Assembly: GCA_039933775.1 (NCBI GenBank)
Contig: JBDTNK010000067.1
Location: 1 to 10,648, forward strand
Reading direction: 5' to 3'
Length of the DNA: 10,648 bases
From: JBDTNK01 sp039933775
Lineage (GTDB): Bacteria; Chloroflexota; Limnocylindria; QHBO01
The position numbers and the translations under genes are program-made. Positions 1 through 7,142 of this stretch are shown here, one piece after another. Below the pieces are notes generated by a model, which ran no database searches, was not told the DNA's origin, and saw only the letters and a program-made list of their open reading frames with translations. Position 1 is the first letter of the stretch, and each line of letters opens with the position of its first letter.

Positions 1-1
1 G

Positions 2-229
2 CTGCGTCAGATCGACGAGGAGGTGCTGCTGGCGACACGCTACGCTCGCCTGCGATCGATCGGCTTCTACACTGAGCTGCCGATCGATGAGCAGCGGCGC
101 GAGCAGGAGCAGTCGCTCGGCGATCGGCTGGGCCGCATGCTGCATCTGCCCGGCGTCCCGCGACGGCCGCGCTGGAGCGAGATCTGGCCGAGCGGCGACG
201 AGTCCAATGACGGAGAGCGAGGCGCATGA
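2..229 (+). CDS. accA: C-terminal end of acetyl-CoA carboxylase carboxyltransferase, alpha type (partial)
   Basis: Only the last 75 codons are in the window and the 5' end is missing. The readable stretch LLATRYARLRSIGFYTE resembles the end of AccA, where the E. coli protein closes with a leucine-rich helix followed by NRRYQRLMSYGYA. AccA is the alpha subunit of the carboxyltransferase that moves the carboxyl group from biotinyl-BCCP to acetyl-CoA. The gene could also be a fused AccDA, as found in several high-GC phyla; the visible part cannot decide. About 45 charged, Arg/Glu/Pro-rich residues follow the family's usual end, so the tail is longer than in E. coli. The stop overlaps the next start as ATGA (226-229), and the following eight genes all belong to acc/fab biosynthesis, which supports the call. 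The match rests on a short segment, so the exact family is moderately certain. Confidence 0.66.
   Translation: MRQIDEEVLLATRYARLRSIGFYTELPIDEQRREQEQSLGDRLGRMLHLPGVPRRPRWSEIWPSGDESNDGERGA
212..217 (+). promoter_or_regulatory. Ribosome binding site of the BCCP-like gene
   Basis: GGAGAG lies 8 nt before the ATG at 226, inside the end of the upstream coding region. It supports 226 as the start of the lysine-free BCCP paralogue even though that gene overlaps the preceding stop by 4 nt. Confidence 0.5.
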
Positions 230-669
230 GCGACGACCGACACGACGAGGGGATCGAGCGCGCCGAGCGCCTCATTCCCGAGCTCAGCGCTCGCCTGCGA
301 CGCCACGGCCTGGGCGAGATCGAAGTGCGAGACGGTGACCTGCGCCTGCGCGTCATCGCTGGCCGAGCCGCATCGGGCGCGGAGGCCGCGCTTCCGGCGG
401 CTGACGAGCGCCAGGCAGCGGCGGAACCGGCAGCGACGCCCGGCACTGACCCGCTCGTCTCTCCGGGCGTGGGCTATTTCCTGTATGCCGACGGTCTCGG
501 ACCGGGCCTGGAGGTGACCGCCGGCGACGTCATCGGCCACGTCGAGGTGCTCGGCGTGCGACATGACGTGCGCGTGCCGGCCGATGGCACGATCCGCAAC
601 CTCGTGGCGGAGACCGGCGAGGCGGTCGAGTACGGCCAGACCCTCGTCGAGCTCGAGCCTGCGCGATGA
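226..669 (+). CDS. BCCP-like biotinyl-domain protein lacking the biotinylation lysine
   Basis: This 147-residue protein has the layout of acetyl-CoA carboxylase biotin carrier protein. An N-terminal segment (about residues 8-45, with GLGEIEVRDGDLRLRV) parallels GLDALEVEADELLVRL of the true BCCP at 4735. An Ala/Pro-rich linker follows (about 46-77), then a biotinyl/lipoyl-type beta-barrel domain (about 78-145, VSPGVGYF to VEYGQTLVELEP). Where BCCP has EAMKL, this protein has EVLGV, with Gly110 (codon 553-555) in place of the biotinylated lysine. The whole protein contains no lysine and no cysteine, so it cannot carry biotin or lipoate on a lysine. It sits between the carboxyltransferase end and fabD, overlapping both by 4 nt (ATGA). 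I infer a structural or regulatory subunit of acetyl-CoA carboxylase, analogous to plant BADC proteins. The domain assignment is fairly secure; the role is inference. Confidence 0.78.
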   Translation: MSDDRHDEGIERAERLIPELSARLRRHGLGEIEVRDGDLRLRVIAGRAASGAEAALPAADERQAAAEPAATPGTDPLVSPGVGYFLYADGLGPGLEVTAGDVIGHVEVLGVRHDVRVPADGTIRNLVAETGEAVEYGQTLVELEPAR

Positions 670-1616
670 GCCTTGCGCTCCTCTTCTCGCCGCAGGGATC
701 GCAGTTCGTGGGCATGGGCCGCGACCTGGCCGAGGCGATTCCGGCGTCGCGCGCGGTGTACGACGCGGCCGACGCCGCACTCGGCTGGTCCGTCTCGGCG
801 ACCTGCTTCGAGGGGCCCGAGGAGCGGCTGAACGACACGCGACAGACGCAGCCCTGCCTCGTCGCCACCTCGCTGGCGGCGCTGGCTGCGCTGCGCAGCC
901 GCGTGCAGGTGACCGCGTCGCATCTCGCCGGCCACTCGGTGGGGGAGTATGCCGCGCTGGCGGCGGCCGGCGTGCTGAGCGTCGAGGATGCCCTGCGGCT
1001 CGTCGCCCGGCGCGGCGCGCTCATGGCTGAGCAGTCGACCGAGGGCGGCATGACGGCGGTGATCGGCCTCGCGCGCGAAGTGGTGGCAGCGGCGATCGAT
1101 GCCATCGCCTCGCCCGCCGACCTCGTGGTGGCGAACGATAATGCGCCGGGCCAGGTCGTGATCTCCGGGACGCGGGAGGCGCTCCTCGCGGCCGAGACGT
1201 CGCTGCGTGCGGCGGGCGCCAGGCGGCTCATCCCGCTCAAGGTGTCGGGACCGTTCCACTCGCCGCACATGGCGGAGGTCTGCGACATGCTCGAGAGGGC
1301 ATTCGCCGACGCGACGTGGCACGAGCCGAACGTCCCGGTGGTGAGCAACGTCAGCGCCGCGCCCGAACGTGACGTGGCGCGGCTGCGCAACCTGCTGGCC
1401 GAGCAGGTGCGGTCGTCGGTGGAGTGGGTCGCATCGGTCCGTCGCATGATCGACGAGGGTGTCGACACGTTCATCGAGTGCGGTGCCGGCAATGCGCTCT
1501 CCGGCATGATCCGCCGCATCGCGCCGGAGGCGCGGACGCTGGCCGTGTCCGACCTGGCGACGCTGGAGGCGACCGTCGGCCACCTCAGCAGCCAGCCCGC
1601 GGCAGCGCTCGCCTGA
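666..1616 (+). CDS. fabD: Malonyl-CoA:ACP transacylase
   Basis: FabD transfers malonyl from CoA to acyl carrier protein, supplying the extender unit for fatty-acid elongation in the cytoplasm. The 316-residue length matches the family. Visible landmarks are the N-terminal glutamine loop FSPQGSQ (residues 7-13, normally FPGQGSQ), the nucleophile elbow GHSVGEYAAL with Ser91, the ARRGALM segment whose Arg116 would bind the malonyl carboxylate, and GPFHSPHM with the catalytic His198. The C-terminal ECGAGNALSGMIRRI is also typical. The ATG overlaps the previous stop by 4 nt (ATGA, 666-669) and the stop overlaps the accC start by 1 nt (TGATG, 1614-1618), so the gene is embedded in the acc/fab operon. 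The Pro-Gly to Ser-Pro change before the oxyanion glutamine is a small departure and the glutamine itself is kept. Confidence 0.95.
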   Translation: MSLALLFSPQGSQFVGMGRDLAEAIPASRAVYDAADAALGWSVSATCFEGPEERLNDTRQTQPCLVATSLAALAALRSRVQVTASHLAGHSVGEYAALAAAGVLSVEDALRLVARRGALMAEQSTEGGMTAVIGLAREVVAAAIDAIASPADLVVANDNAPGQVVISGTREALLAAETSLRAAGARRLIPLKVSGPFHSPHMAEVCDMLERAFADATWHEPNVPVVSNVSAAPERDVARLRNLLAEQVRSSVEWVASVRRMIDEGVDTFIECGAGNALSGMIRRIAPEARTLAVSDLATLEATVGHLSSQPAAALA

Positions 1617-2977
1617 TGTTCGGCAAGATCCTGATCGCCAACCGCGGCGAGATCGCGGTGCGCATCCTGCGTGCCTGCCGCGACCTGTCGATCCCGGCTG
1701 TCGTGGCGTTCAGCGAGGCGGATCGCGACTCCCTGGCGGTGCAGATGGCCGATGAGGCGGTCTGCATCGGTCCAGGCGAGGCGCGGCGAAGCTATCTGAA
1801 CCAGCCGGCGGTGGTCAGCGCCGCCCTCGTCTCGGGCTGTGATGCGGTGCACCCCGGCTATGGCTTCCTGAGCGAGGATGCCGGCTTCGCGGAGGTGTGC
1901 GCGGCGCACGAGCTTGCCTTCATCGGGCCGCGCGCGGAAGTGCTCGAGCGGTTTGCGAGCAAGTACGCGGTGCGCCGCATGTTGGCCGCGACCGGGCTGC
2001 CAACGGTTCCCGGCAGTGACGGCATCGTCAGCGACCTCGGAGATGCGCTCGCCCAAGCTGAGCGGGCCGGCTACCCCGTGCTGCTCAAGCCCTCCGCCGG
2101 CGGCGGAGGTCGCGGCATGCGCCTCGTGCGCAGCCCGCGCGAGATGGAGACCTCCCTGCCGCTCGCACGCTCGGAGGCGCGCGCCGCCTTTGGCGACGAC
2201 GCGATCTATTTCGAGAAGTGGATCGAGGAGAGCCGCCACGTGGAGGTCCAGGTGCTCATCGATCGCCACGGCAACGGCATCCACCTCGGCGAGCGCGACT
2301 GCAGCGTGCAGCGGCGCCACCAGAAGATCATCGAGGAGGCGCCGTCACCTGCAATGACTGATGAGCGCCGCGAGCGCCTGCGCGACCTGGCCATCCGCGC
2401 GGCCGTGGCGGCCGGCTATGAGAGTGCCGGCACGCTCGAGTTCCTCGTCGACGGCGAGGGCAGCTTCTATTTCATCGAGATCAACTGTCGCATCCAGGTC
2501 GAGCATCCGGTGACCGAGATGCTGACCGGCGTGGACCTCATCGCCGAGCAGATCCGGCTCGCGGCCGGTGAGAAGCTCTCGCTGCGGCAGCAGGACGTGA
2601 CGCTGCGCGGCCATGCCATCGAGTTCCGCATCAACGCGGAGGATCCCGATGCCGGCTTTGCGCCGCAGACAGGAGTCATCGAGACGCTGACGCTGCCGAG
2701 CGGCCCCGGCGTGCGAGTCGACACGCACCTCTATCCGGGCTACGAAGTGCCGCCGTTCTACGACTCCCTGCTCGCCAAGCTGATCGTGTGGGGCGCAGAC
2801 CGCGGCGAGGCGCTGGCCCGGTCGCGCCGCGCGCTGGCCGAGTTCCGCGTCGGCGGGATCAAGACGAACCTGCCGTTCCACCGCGGCATGATCGAGCACA
2901 GCGCCTTCGTCGACGCGGAGGTGAGCACGAACCTGCTCGACCGCGTGGGACCCGCCGCCTTCGTGGCCGAAGGATGA
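1616..2977 (+). CDS. accC: Acetyl-CoA carboxylase, biotin carboxylase subunit
   Basis: AccC uses ATP and bicarbonate to carboxylate biotin on BCCP, the first half-reaction of malonyl-CoA synthesis. The 453-residue protein has the usual length and order: N-terminal FGKILIANRGEIAVRI, HPGYGFLSE (79-87), Lys116, the glycine-rich ATP-grasp loop KPSAGGGGRGM (158-168), HQKIIEEAPSP around Lys237, the metal and catalytic stretch FIEINCRIQVEHPVTE with Glu288 and Arg292, and FRINAEDP with Arg338. Cys291 stands where E. coli has Thr (NTR to NCR). The frame is open further upstream, but the family N-terminus begins exactly at the ATG overlapping the fabD stop, so 1616 is the start. No biotinyl domain is fused; the likely partner is the BCCP at 4735, and possibly the lysine-free paralogue at 226. 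Confidence 0.97.
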   Translation: MFGKILIANRGEIAVRILRACRDLSIPAVVAFSEADRDSLAVQMADEAVCIGPGEARRSYLNQPAVVSAALVSGCDAVHPGYGFLSEDAGFAEVCAAHELAFIGPRAEVLERFASKYAVRRMLAATGLPTVPGSDGIVSDLGDALAQAERAGYPVLLKPSAGGGGRGMRLVRSPREMETSLPLARSEARAAFGDDAIYFEKWIEESRHVEVQVLIDRHGNGIHLGERDCSVQRRHQKIIEEAPSPAMTDERRERLRDLAIRAAVAAGYESAGTLEFLVDGEGSFYFIEINCRIQVEHPVTEMLTGVDLIAEQIRLAAGEKLSLRQQDVTLRGHAIEFRINAEDPDAGFAPQTGVIETLTLPSGPGVRVDTHLYPGYEVPPFYDSLLAKLIVWGADRGEALARSRRALAEFRVGGIKTNLPFHRGMIEHSAFVDAEVSTNLLDRVGPAAFVAEG

Positions 2978-3477
2978 CCGAAGATGGACCGATGACGACC
3001 GATTCCGGCATCACCCTGCCGCTCGAGGCGGCCGACATCATGCGCATCATTCCGCACCGCTACCCGTTCCTGCTCATCGACCGCGTCGTCGAGCTCGAGC
3101 CGGGGAAGCGGGTCGTGGCGACCAAGGCGGTGACCGCCAACGAGCCGCAGTTCACCGGACACTTTCCGGGACGCCCGATCATGCCCGGCGTCCTGATGGT
3201 CGAGGCGCTGGCCCAGGCGGGCGCCGTCGCGGTCCTCTCGCTGCCCGAGCACGCCGGCAAGCTGGCGCTCTTCGCGGGAATCGACGGCTGCCGCTTCCGC
3301 CGCATGGTCCTGCCCGGCGACACGCTGCGCCTGGAGATCACGCTCGAGAAGCTGGGGCGCGCGTTCGGCCGCGGGCGCGCCGTGGCGACGGTCGAGGGCG
3401 AGGTTGCCGTGGAGGCGACGATCAGCTTCATCATGCCGCGTGACCAGTCGCTCGGTGGAGGTGTGAGCGATGCGTGA
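2974..3477 (+). CDS. fabZ: 3-hydroxyacyl-ACP dehydratase
   Basis: FabZ removes water from 3-hydroxyacyl-ACP to give trans-2-enoyl-ACP in each elongation cycle. The 167-residue hot-dog-fold protein shows IMRIIPHRYPFLLIDRVVELEPG at residues 22-44, the catalytic motif GHFPGRPIMPGVLMVEALAQ with His63 and Glu77, and the late block CRFRRMVLPGD. The start at 2974 overlaps the accC stop (ATGA). An in-frame ATG at 2992 gives MTTDSGITLP and is an equally plausible start, because AAGG abuts the 2974 ATG too closely to act as its ribosome binding site. The stop lies 8 nt inside fabF. Function is secure from the motif; only the first six residues are uncertain. Confidence 0.95.
   Translation: MTEDGPMTTDSGITLPLEAADIMRIIPHRYPFLLIDRVVELEPGKRVVATKAVTANEPQFTGHFPGRPIMPGVLMVEALAQAGAVAVLSLPEHAGKLALFAGIDGCRFRRMVLPGDTLRLEITLEKLGRAFGRGRAVATVEGEVAVEATISFIMPRDQSLGGGVSDA
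3457..3462 (+). promoter_or_regulatory. Ribosome binding site of fabF
   Basis: GGAGGT lies 7 nt before the ATG at 3470, inside the last codons of fabZ. It fixes the fabF start within the overlap and suggests that fabF has its own initiation in addition to coupling. Confidence 0.65.
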
Positions 3478-4738
3478 GGGCGATCGTCGCGTCGTCGTGA
3501 CGGGCATGGGCGCGGTGACGCCGCTCGGCAACGACGTGGCAAGCACCTGGGCCGCCATGCTCGCCGGGCGGAGCGGCATCGGGCCAATCACGATCTTCGA
3601 TCCGGGCAAGGTGGCGAGCAAGATCGCCGGCGAGATTCGGGACTTCGACGCCACACAGGTCATGGACCGCAAGGAGGTCCGCCGCAACGACCGCTACATC
3701 CACTACGCGTGGGCCAGCACGACCGAGGCGCTGCGCGACGCCGGCCTTCCGAACCCGATCAGCGACGAGGCGCTCAGCGATCGCACCGGCGTGATCATCG
3801 GGTCGGGGATCGGGGGCATCAACACCATGATCCGCGACATCGTCGAGGCCACGCTCGAGGGCATTGAGCGCGTCGGGCCGTTCCTCGTGACTGCCATGAT
3901 CATCGACATGGCTGCCGGTTTCGTGGCGATCCAGTCGGGTGCTCGCGGGCCGAACTACGCCACGGTCAGCGCCTGCGCGTCGAGCAACCACGCGCTTGGC
4001 GACGCGCTCACGCTCATCCGGCGCGGCGACGCGGACGTGATGATCGCGGGCGGCGCCGAGGCAGGCATCGGGGAGATCCCGATCGCCGCGTTCAGCTCCA
4101 TGCGTGCCCTCTCGACACGGCGCAACGACGAGCCGGAGAAGGCCTGCCGGCCGTTCGACGCGGAGCGCGATGGTTTCGTCATGGCCGATGGCGCCGGCAT
4201 CCTGGTGCTCGAGGCGCTCGAGCATGCCCAGGCTCGCGGGGCCACGATCCATGCCGAGATGATCGGCTACGCCGCCACCGACGACGCGTCGCACATCACC
4301 CTGCCCGCGCCGGGCGGTCGCGGCGCGGTCGGCTCCATGCGGCTCGCCATCGCGGACGCGGGGATCGAGCCGAGGGAGGTCGGCTACATCAACGCCCACG
4401 GCACGAGCACCCAGGCCAACGACACGGCGGAGACGGCCGCGATCAAGACGGTCTTCGGCGACGGCGCGTACGACGTGCCGATCAGCAGCACGAAGTCGAT
4501 GACCGGCCACATGCTCGGCGCGGGCGGCGGCGTGGAGGCGATCGCATCGATCCTGGCCATGCGCGACGGCTGCCTGCCGCCAACGATCAACCTCGAGCAT
4601 CCCGATCCCGACTGCGACCTCGACTACGTGCCCAACCAGGCGCGGGAAGCCGACGTGTCGGTCGTCATGAGCAACTCGTTCGGCTTCGGGGGCCACAACG
4701 CCACGATCCTCTTCCGGCGCTGGGACGAATCCGCGTGA
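3470..4738 (+). CDS. fabF: Beta-ketoacyl-ACP synthase II
   Basis: FabF condenses malonyl-ACP with the growing acyl-ACP. The 422-residue length suits a FabF-type KAS. The N-terminus RRVVVTGMGAVTPLG is typical. The active site is complete: Cys169 in TVSACASSNHALGDAL, His310 in INAHGTSTQAND, and Lys342 with His347 in STKSMTGHMLGAGG. The block RPFDAERDGFVMADGAG (227-243) and the glycine-rich end SNSFGFGGHNATILF are also as expected. The cysteine motif reads ACASSNH rather than the common ACATGTH, a tolerated variant. It overlaps fabZ by 8 nt and accB by 4 nt (GTGA, 4735-4738). No acpP lies upstream, although fabF often follows one in other bacteria. Confidence 0.96.
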   Translation: MREGDRRVVVTGMGAVTPLGNDVASTWAAMLAGRSGIGPITIFDPGKVASKIAGEIRDFDATQVMDRKEVRRNDRYIHYAWASTTEALRDAGLPNPISDEALSDRTGVIIGSGIGGINTMIRDIVEATLEGIERVGPFLVTAMIIDMAAGFVAIQSGARGPNYATVSACASSNHALGDALTLIRRGDADVMIAGGAEAGIGEIPIAAFSSMRALSTRRNDEPEKACRPFDAERDGFVMADGAGILVLEALEHAQARGATIHAEMIGYAATDDASHITLPAPGGRGAVGSMRLAIADAGIEPREVGYINAHGTSTQANDTAETAAIKTVFGDGAYDVPISSTKSMTGHMLGAGGGVEAIASILAMRDGCLPPTINLEHPDPDCDLDYVPNQAREADVSVVMSNSFGFGGHNATILFRRWDESA

Positions 4739-5199
4739 GCGATCCGATCCTCGACGCCATCGACCGTCTTGCGCCGGCGTTCGCCGCATCGGGCCTCGAC
4801 GCACTGGAGGTCGAGGCGGACGAGCTGCTGGTGCGCCTGGCACGACCGCAGCAGCTGGCCGCGCCCGCGCCAACCGCCAGCCCATCGGCCGTCGCGACCC
4901 CGGTCTCGCCACCAGCGCCGGCCGCGGCCGACGCACCGTGGGGAGTGCCGGCCGCGGGGCGACGCTTCGTGACCGCGCCGCTGACAGGAATCTGGTACGC
5001 GGCGCCGTCGCCCGGCGCGCGGGCCTATGTCGAGCCAGGCAGCGAGGTGGCGGCAGGCGCCGTCATCGGTCTCATCGAGGCGATGAAGCTGTTCAACGAG
5101 ATCAAGACCGATGTCGCCGGGACGGTCACCCGGGTCATGGCCGAGAGCGGCCAGCTGGTGAAGCGCCAGCAGCCGCTGCTCGAGATCGACCCGAGCTGA
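4735..5199 (+). CDS. accB: Acetyl-CoA carboxylase biotin carboxyl carrier protein (BCCP)
   Basis: This 154-residue BCCP carries CO2 on biotin between AccC and the carboxyltransferase. An N-terminal segment (about 1-37, GLDALEVEADELLVRL) is followed by an Ala/Pro-rich flexible linker (about 41-72) and the biotinyl domain (about 78-152). That domain contains TAPLTGIWYAAPSPGA and IEAMKLFNEIKTD, where Lys118 is the biotinylation site expected to be recognised by biotin ligase. The start is a GTG at 4735 that overlaps the fabF stop as GTGA; no strong ribosome binding site is visible, so coupling to fabF is likely. It is the functional counterpart of the lysine-free paralogue at 226, with which it shares the same three-part architecture. 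The separation of two BCCP-type genes by about 4 kb within one operon is uncommon. Confidence 0.94.
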   Translation: MSDPILDAIDRLAPAFAASGLDALEVEADELLVRLARPQQLAAPAPTASPSAVATPVSPPAPAAADAPWGVPAAGRRFVTAPLTGIWYAAPSPGARAYVEPGSEVAAGAVIGLIEAMKLFNEIKTDVAGTVTRVMAESGQLVKRQQPLLEIDPS

Positions 5200-5211
5200 G
5201 CCGGCGAGCGC

Positions 5212-5217
5212 AGGAGG
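5212..5217 (+). promoter_or_regulatory. Strong ribosome binding site of fabH
   Basis: AGGAGG lies 5 nt before the ATG at 5223, in the 23-nt gap after accB. It selects 5223 among several possible upstream starts in the same open frame and matches the point where the FabH family homology begins. Confidence 0.75.
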
Positions 5218-5222
5218 AACCA

Positions 5223-6287
5223 ATGGCACCCAACGCGGTGATCACCGGATGGGGCATGTACGCGCCCGAGCGGGTGCTCTCCAACGACGACCTGTCGAAG
5301 CTGGTCGACACCAACGACGAGTGGATCATGTCGCACACCGGGATTCGGGAGCGCCGCGTCGCGGCCGACGACGAGACGTCGGCCACCCTCTCGGTGCACG
5401 CGGGACGGGACGCGCTGGCGGTGGCCGGCATGGACCCCGCCGAGCTCGACCTCGTCATCCTGGGAACCTGCACCCCCGACTACTACATGCCCGCCACCGC
5501 CGTCCTGGTCGCGGATCAGCTGGGTGCGCGTCGAGCCGCCGGCTTCGATGTCATGGCCGCCTGCTCGGGCTTCGTCTTCTCGCTGGCGACGGCGAACGCG
5601 TACATCCGCAGTGGCATGGCGCGCAACATCCTCGTCGTCGGCGTCGAGGTCCTGACGCGCTTCATCGACTACACCGATCGGAACACCTGCATCCTCTTCG
5701 GCGACGGCGCCGGTGCGGTCATCGTCTCGGCCTCCGACCAGGCGGGCGGCCTGCTGGGCCTCGACATGTACAGCGACGGCAGCGGCGCCGAGGGCATCAT
5801 CTTCCCGGCCGGCGGCTCTGCCTGTCCGCCCTCGGCCGCCACGCTGGCCGAGGGCGGCCATTTCGTCCACATGCAGGGTCGCCAGGTCTATCGCTACGCC
5901 ACCAGGCAGCTCGCCGAATCGACCGCGGCGGCCCTGCGCCACGCAAACCTGTCGGTCGATGACGTCGACCAGTTCATCTTTCACCAGGCCAACCTGCGCA
6001 TCATCGAAAGCGTCCAGAAGGCGGTCGGGATCCCAGCCGAGAAGACGTACCTCAACATCGAGACATACGGCAATACGTCGGCGGCATCGGTGCCGATGGC
6101 GCTTGTCGAGGCCGTCGCGGCGGGCCGGATCAAGCCCGGCGATCGGGTCCTGATGGCGGCCTTCGGCGCGGGCTACACCGCCGGCGCTGCCGTGTACGAG
6201 TGGACCGCCGACCCGGCGCGCGCATTTCTGGCCCCGGGGTCGCAGACGCGCCTGGGGCAGCCGCAGACGCAGCTCGTGACGGCGTAG
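5223..6287 (+). CDS. fabH: Beta-ketoacyl-ACP synthase III
   Basis: FabH starts fatty-acid chains by condensing an acyl-CoA primer with malonyl-ACP. The thiolase-fold triad is present: Cys114 in FDVMAACSGFVFSLA, His254 in QFIFHQANLRI and Asn284 in IETYGNTSAAS. Other family marks are NDEWIMSHTGIRERR (31-45), FGDGAGAVIV (159-168) and the closing GAGYTAGAAVYEW. The protein has 354 residues, somewhat longer than the roughly 320 of E. coli FabH. The excess is a Gln/Pro/Ala-rich tail of about 26 residues after VYEW, with no recognisable domain. Primer preference (acetyl-CoA or branched-chain acyl-CoA) cannot be read from the sequence. The TAG stop is embedded in the ribosome binding site of fabG. 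Confidence 0.95.
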   Translation: MAPNAVITGWGMYAPERVLSNDDLSKLVDTNDEWIMSHTGIRERRVAADDETSATLSVHAGRDALAVAGMDPAELDLVILGTCTPDYYMPATAVLVADQLGARRAAGFDVMAACSGFVFSLATANAYIRSGMARNILVVGVEVLTRFIDYTDRNTCILFGDGAGAVIVSASDQAGGLLGLDMYSDGSGAEGIIFPAGGSACPPSAATLAEGGHFVHMQGRQVYRYATRQLAESTAAALRHANLSVDDVDQFIFHQANLRIIESVQKAVGIPAEKTYLNIETYGNTSAASVPMALVEAVAAGRIKPGDRVLMAAFGAGYTAGAAVYEWTADPARAFLAPGSQTRLGQPQTQLVTA

Positions 6288-6291
6288 GAGG
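6286..6291 (+). promoter_or_regulatory. Ribosome binding site of fabG overlapping the fabH stop
   Basis: The fabH stop TAG (6285-6287) is the beginning of TAGGAGG, and AGGAGG ends 4 nt before the fabG ATG at 6296. Ribosomes terminating on fabH therefore stop directly on the fabG initiation site, which suggests coupling. It also fixes the fabG start. Confidence 0.75.
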
Positions 6292-6295
6292 ACCG

Positions 6296-7051
6296 ATGTT
6301 CGATCTGTCGGGCAAGGTCGCCCTTATCACCGGCGGCAGCCGTGGGCTGGGCCGCGCGATTGCCGTCGCCTTCGCGCGGCAGGGCGCCGACGTGGCCATC
6401 AACTACCGCGGCAACGAGGCCGCGGCGACCCAGGTGGTGACCGAGATCCGCGGGCTGGGTCGGCGGGCGGAGGCGATCCAGGGCGATACGTCGGGGGGCC
6501 GCAGCGCCGCGGAGGCGATCGTGAAGGCGGCGATGGACGCCTTCGGGACCGTCGACATCCTCGTCAACAACGCGGGGATCACGCGCGACAACCTGATGAT
6601 GCGGATGGACGAGGCGGAGTGGCAGGACGTGATCGACACGAACCTGTCGGGGCCGTTCTGGATGACCAAGGCGATCGCGCGACCCATGGTCAAGGCGCGC
6701 TCGGGGCGCATCATCAACATGAGCAGCGTGGCGGGTCGGATGGGCAACGCCGGCCAGGCCAACTATGCCGCCGCCAAGGCGGGACTCATCGGGCTCACGA
6801 AGACGACCGCCCGCGAGCTGGCGAGCCGCAGCATCACCTGCAACGCGATCGCGCCGGGGCTGATCGAGACCGATCTCACCGCCGACCTGCCTCCGCAGGC
6901 GGCCGAGGCCATCCGCTCCATGGCACCGTTGGGCTACATCGGGTCCGCGGCCGACGTGGCAGGCGCCGCCGTCTATTTCGCCTCCGACGAGGCGCGCTAC
7001 GTCACCGGCCAGGTGCTGGGCGTCGACGGCGGCATCATGATGGGCTCCTGA
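6296..7051 (+). CDS. fabG: 3-oxoacyl-ACP reductase
   Basis: FabG reduces 3-oxoacyl-ACP to 3-hydroxyacyl-ACP with NADPH. The 251-residue protein is a classical short-chain dehydrogenase: dinucleotide-binding TGGSRGLGRAIA (12-23), NNAGITRDN (91-99), and a complete catalytic tetrad of Asn116, Ser144 (NMSSVAG), Tyr157 and Lys161 (NYAAAKAG). NAIAPGLIETD and the C-terminal VTGQVLGVDGGIMM are typical of FabG proper rather than of other SDR enzymes. The arginine after TGGS suits NADPH use. It is the last gene of the fatty-acid operon; a 91-nt gap and a separate stress gene follow. Confidence 0.95.
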   Translation: MFDLSGKVALITGGSRGLGRAIAVAFARQGADVAINYRGNEAAATQVVTEIRGLGRRAEAIQGDTSGGRSAAEAIVKAAMDAFGTVDILVNNAGITRDNLMMRMDEAEWQDVIDTNLSGPFWMTKAIARPMVKARSGRIINMSSVAGRMGNAGQANYAAAKAGLIGLTKTTARELASRSITCNAIAPGLIETDLTADLPPQAAEAIRSMAPLGYIGSAADVAGAAVYFASDEARYVTGQVLGVDGGIMMGS

Positions 7052-7087
7052 GCTCGAACGGCTCATCGGGCAGGCGGCTTGCTGGGC

Positions 7088-7098
7088 GGTACCATGGA
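7088..7098 (+). promoter_or_regulatory. Candidate promoter -10 region of sodN
   Basis: The 91-nt gap after fabG contains GGTACCATGGA, which matches 10 of 11 bases with GGTACAATGGA before deoC (8504-8514). The TACCAT core (7090-7095) would act as a -10 box, with transcription starting near 7102 and a leader of about 40 nt. No convincing -35 box lies 16-18 nt upstream. No clear terminator for fabG was seen in the gap, so read-through from the fab operon remains possible. Confidence 0.4.
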
Positions 7099-7131
7099 TC
7101 GCAACGAAGCCACCAAGCCCTTGATCGTCCG

Positions 7132-7138
7132 AAAGGAG
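7132..7138 (+). promoter_or_regulatory. Ribosome binding site of sodN
   Basis: AAAGGAG ends 4 nt before the ATG at 7143, a near-consensus Shine-Dalgarno site. It fixes the start, which gives the short leader peptide expected for this enzyme. Confidence 0.7.
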
Positions 7139-7142
7139 ACTC

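Noticed and set aside
1424..1615. N-terminal extension of AccC by 64 residues
   Set aside because: The frame is open upstream, but AccC homology starts exactly at ATG 1616 and the extension lies over the fabD coding region.
530..2320. A 596-codon open frame on the minus strand, and another of 369 codons at 474-1583
   Set aside because: Both lie antisense to fabD and accC, which have complete family motifs. The products are Arg/Ala/Ser-rich with no recognisable domain, the usual effect of high G+C on the opposite strand.
3431..4936. A 501-codon open frame on the minus strand
   Set aside because: It is antisense to fabF with an Arg/Asp/His-rich composition and no motif; the plus-strand gene explains the region.
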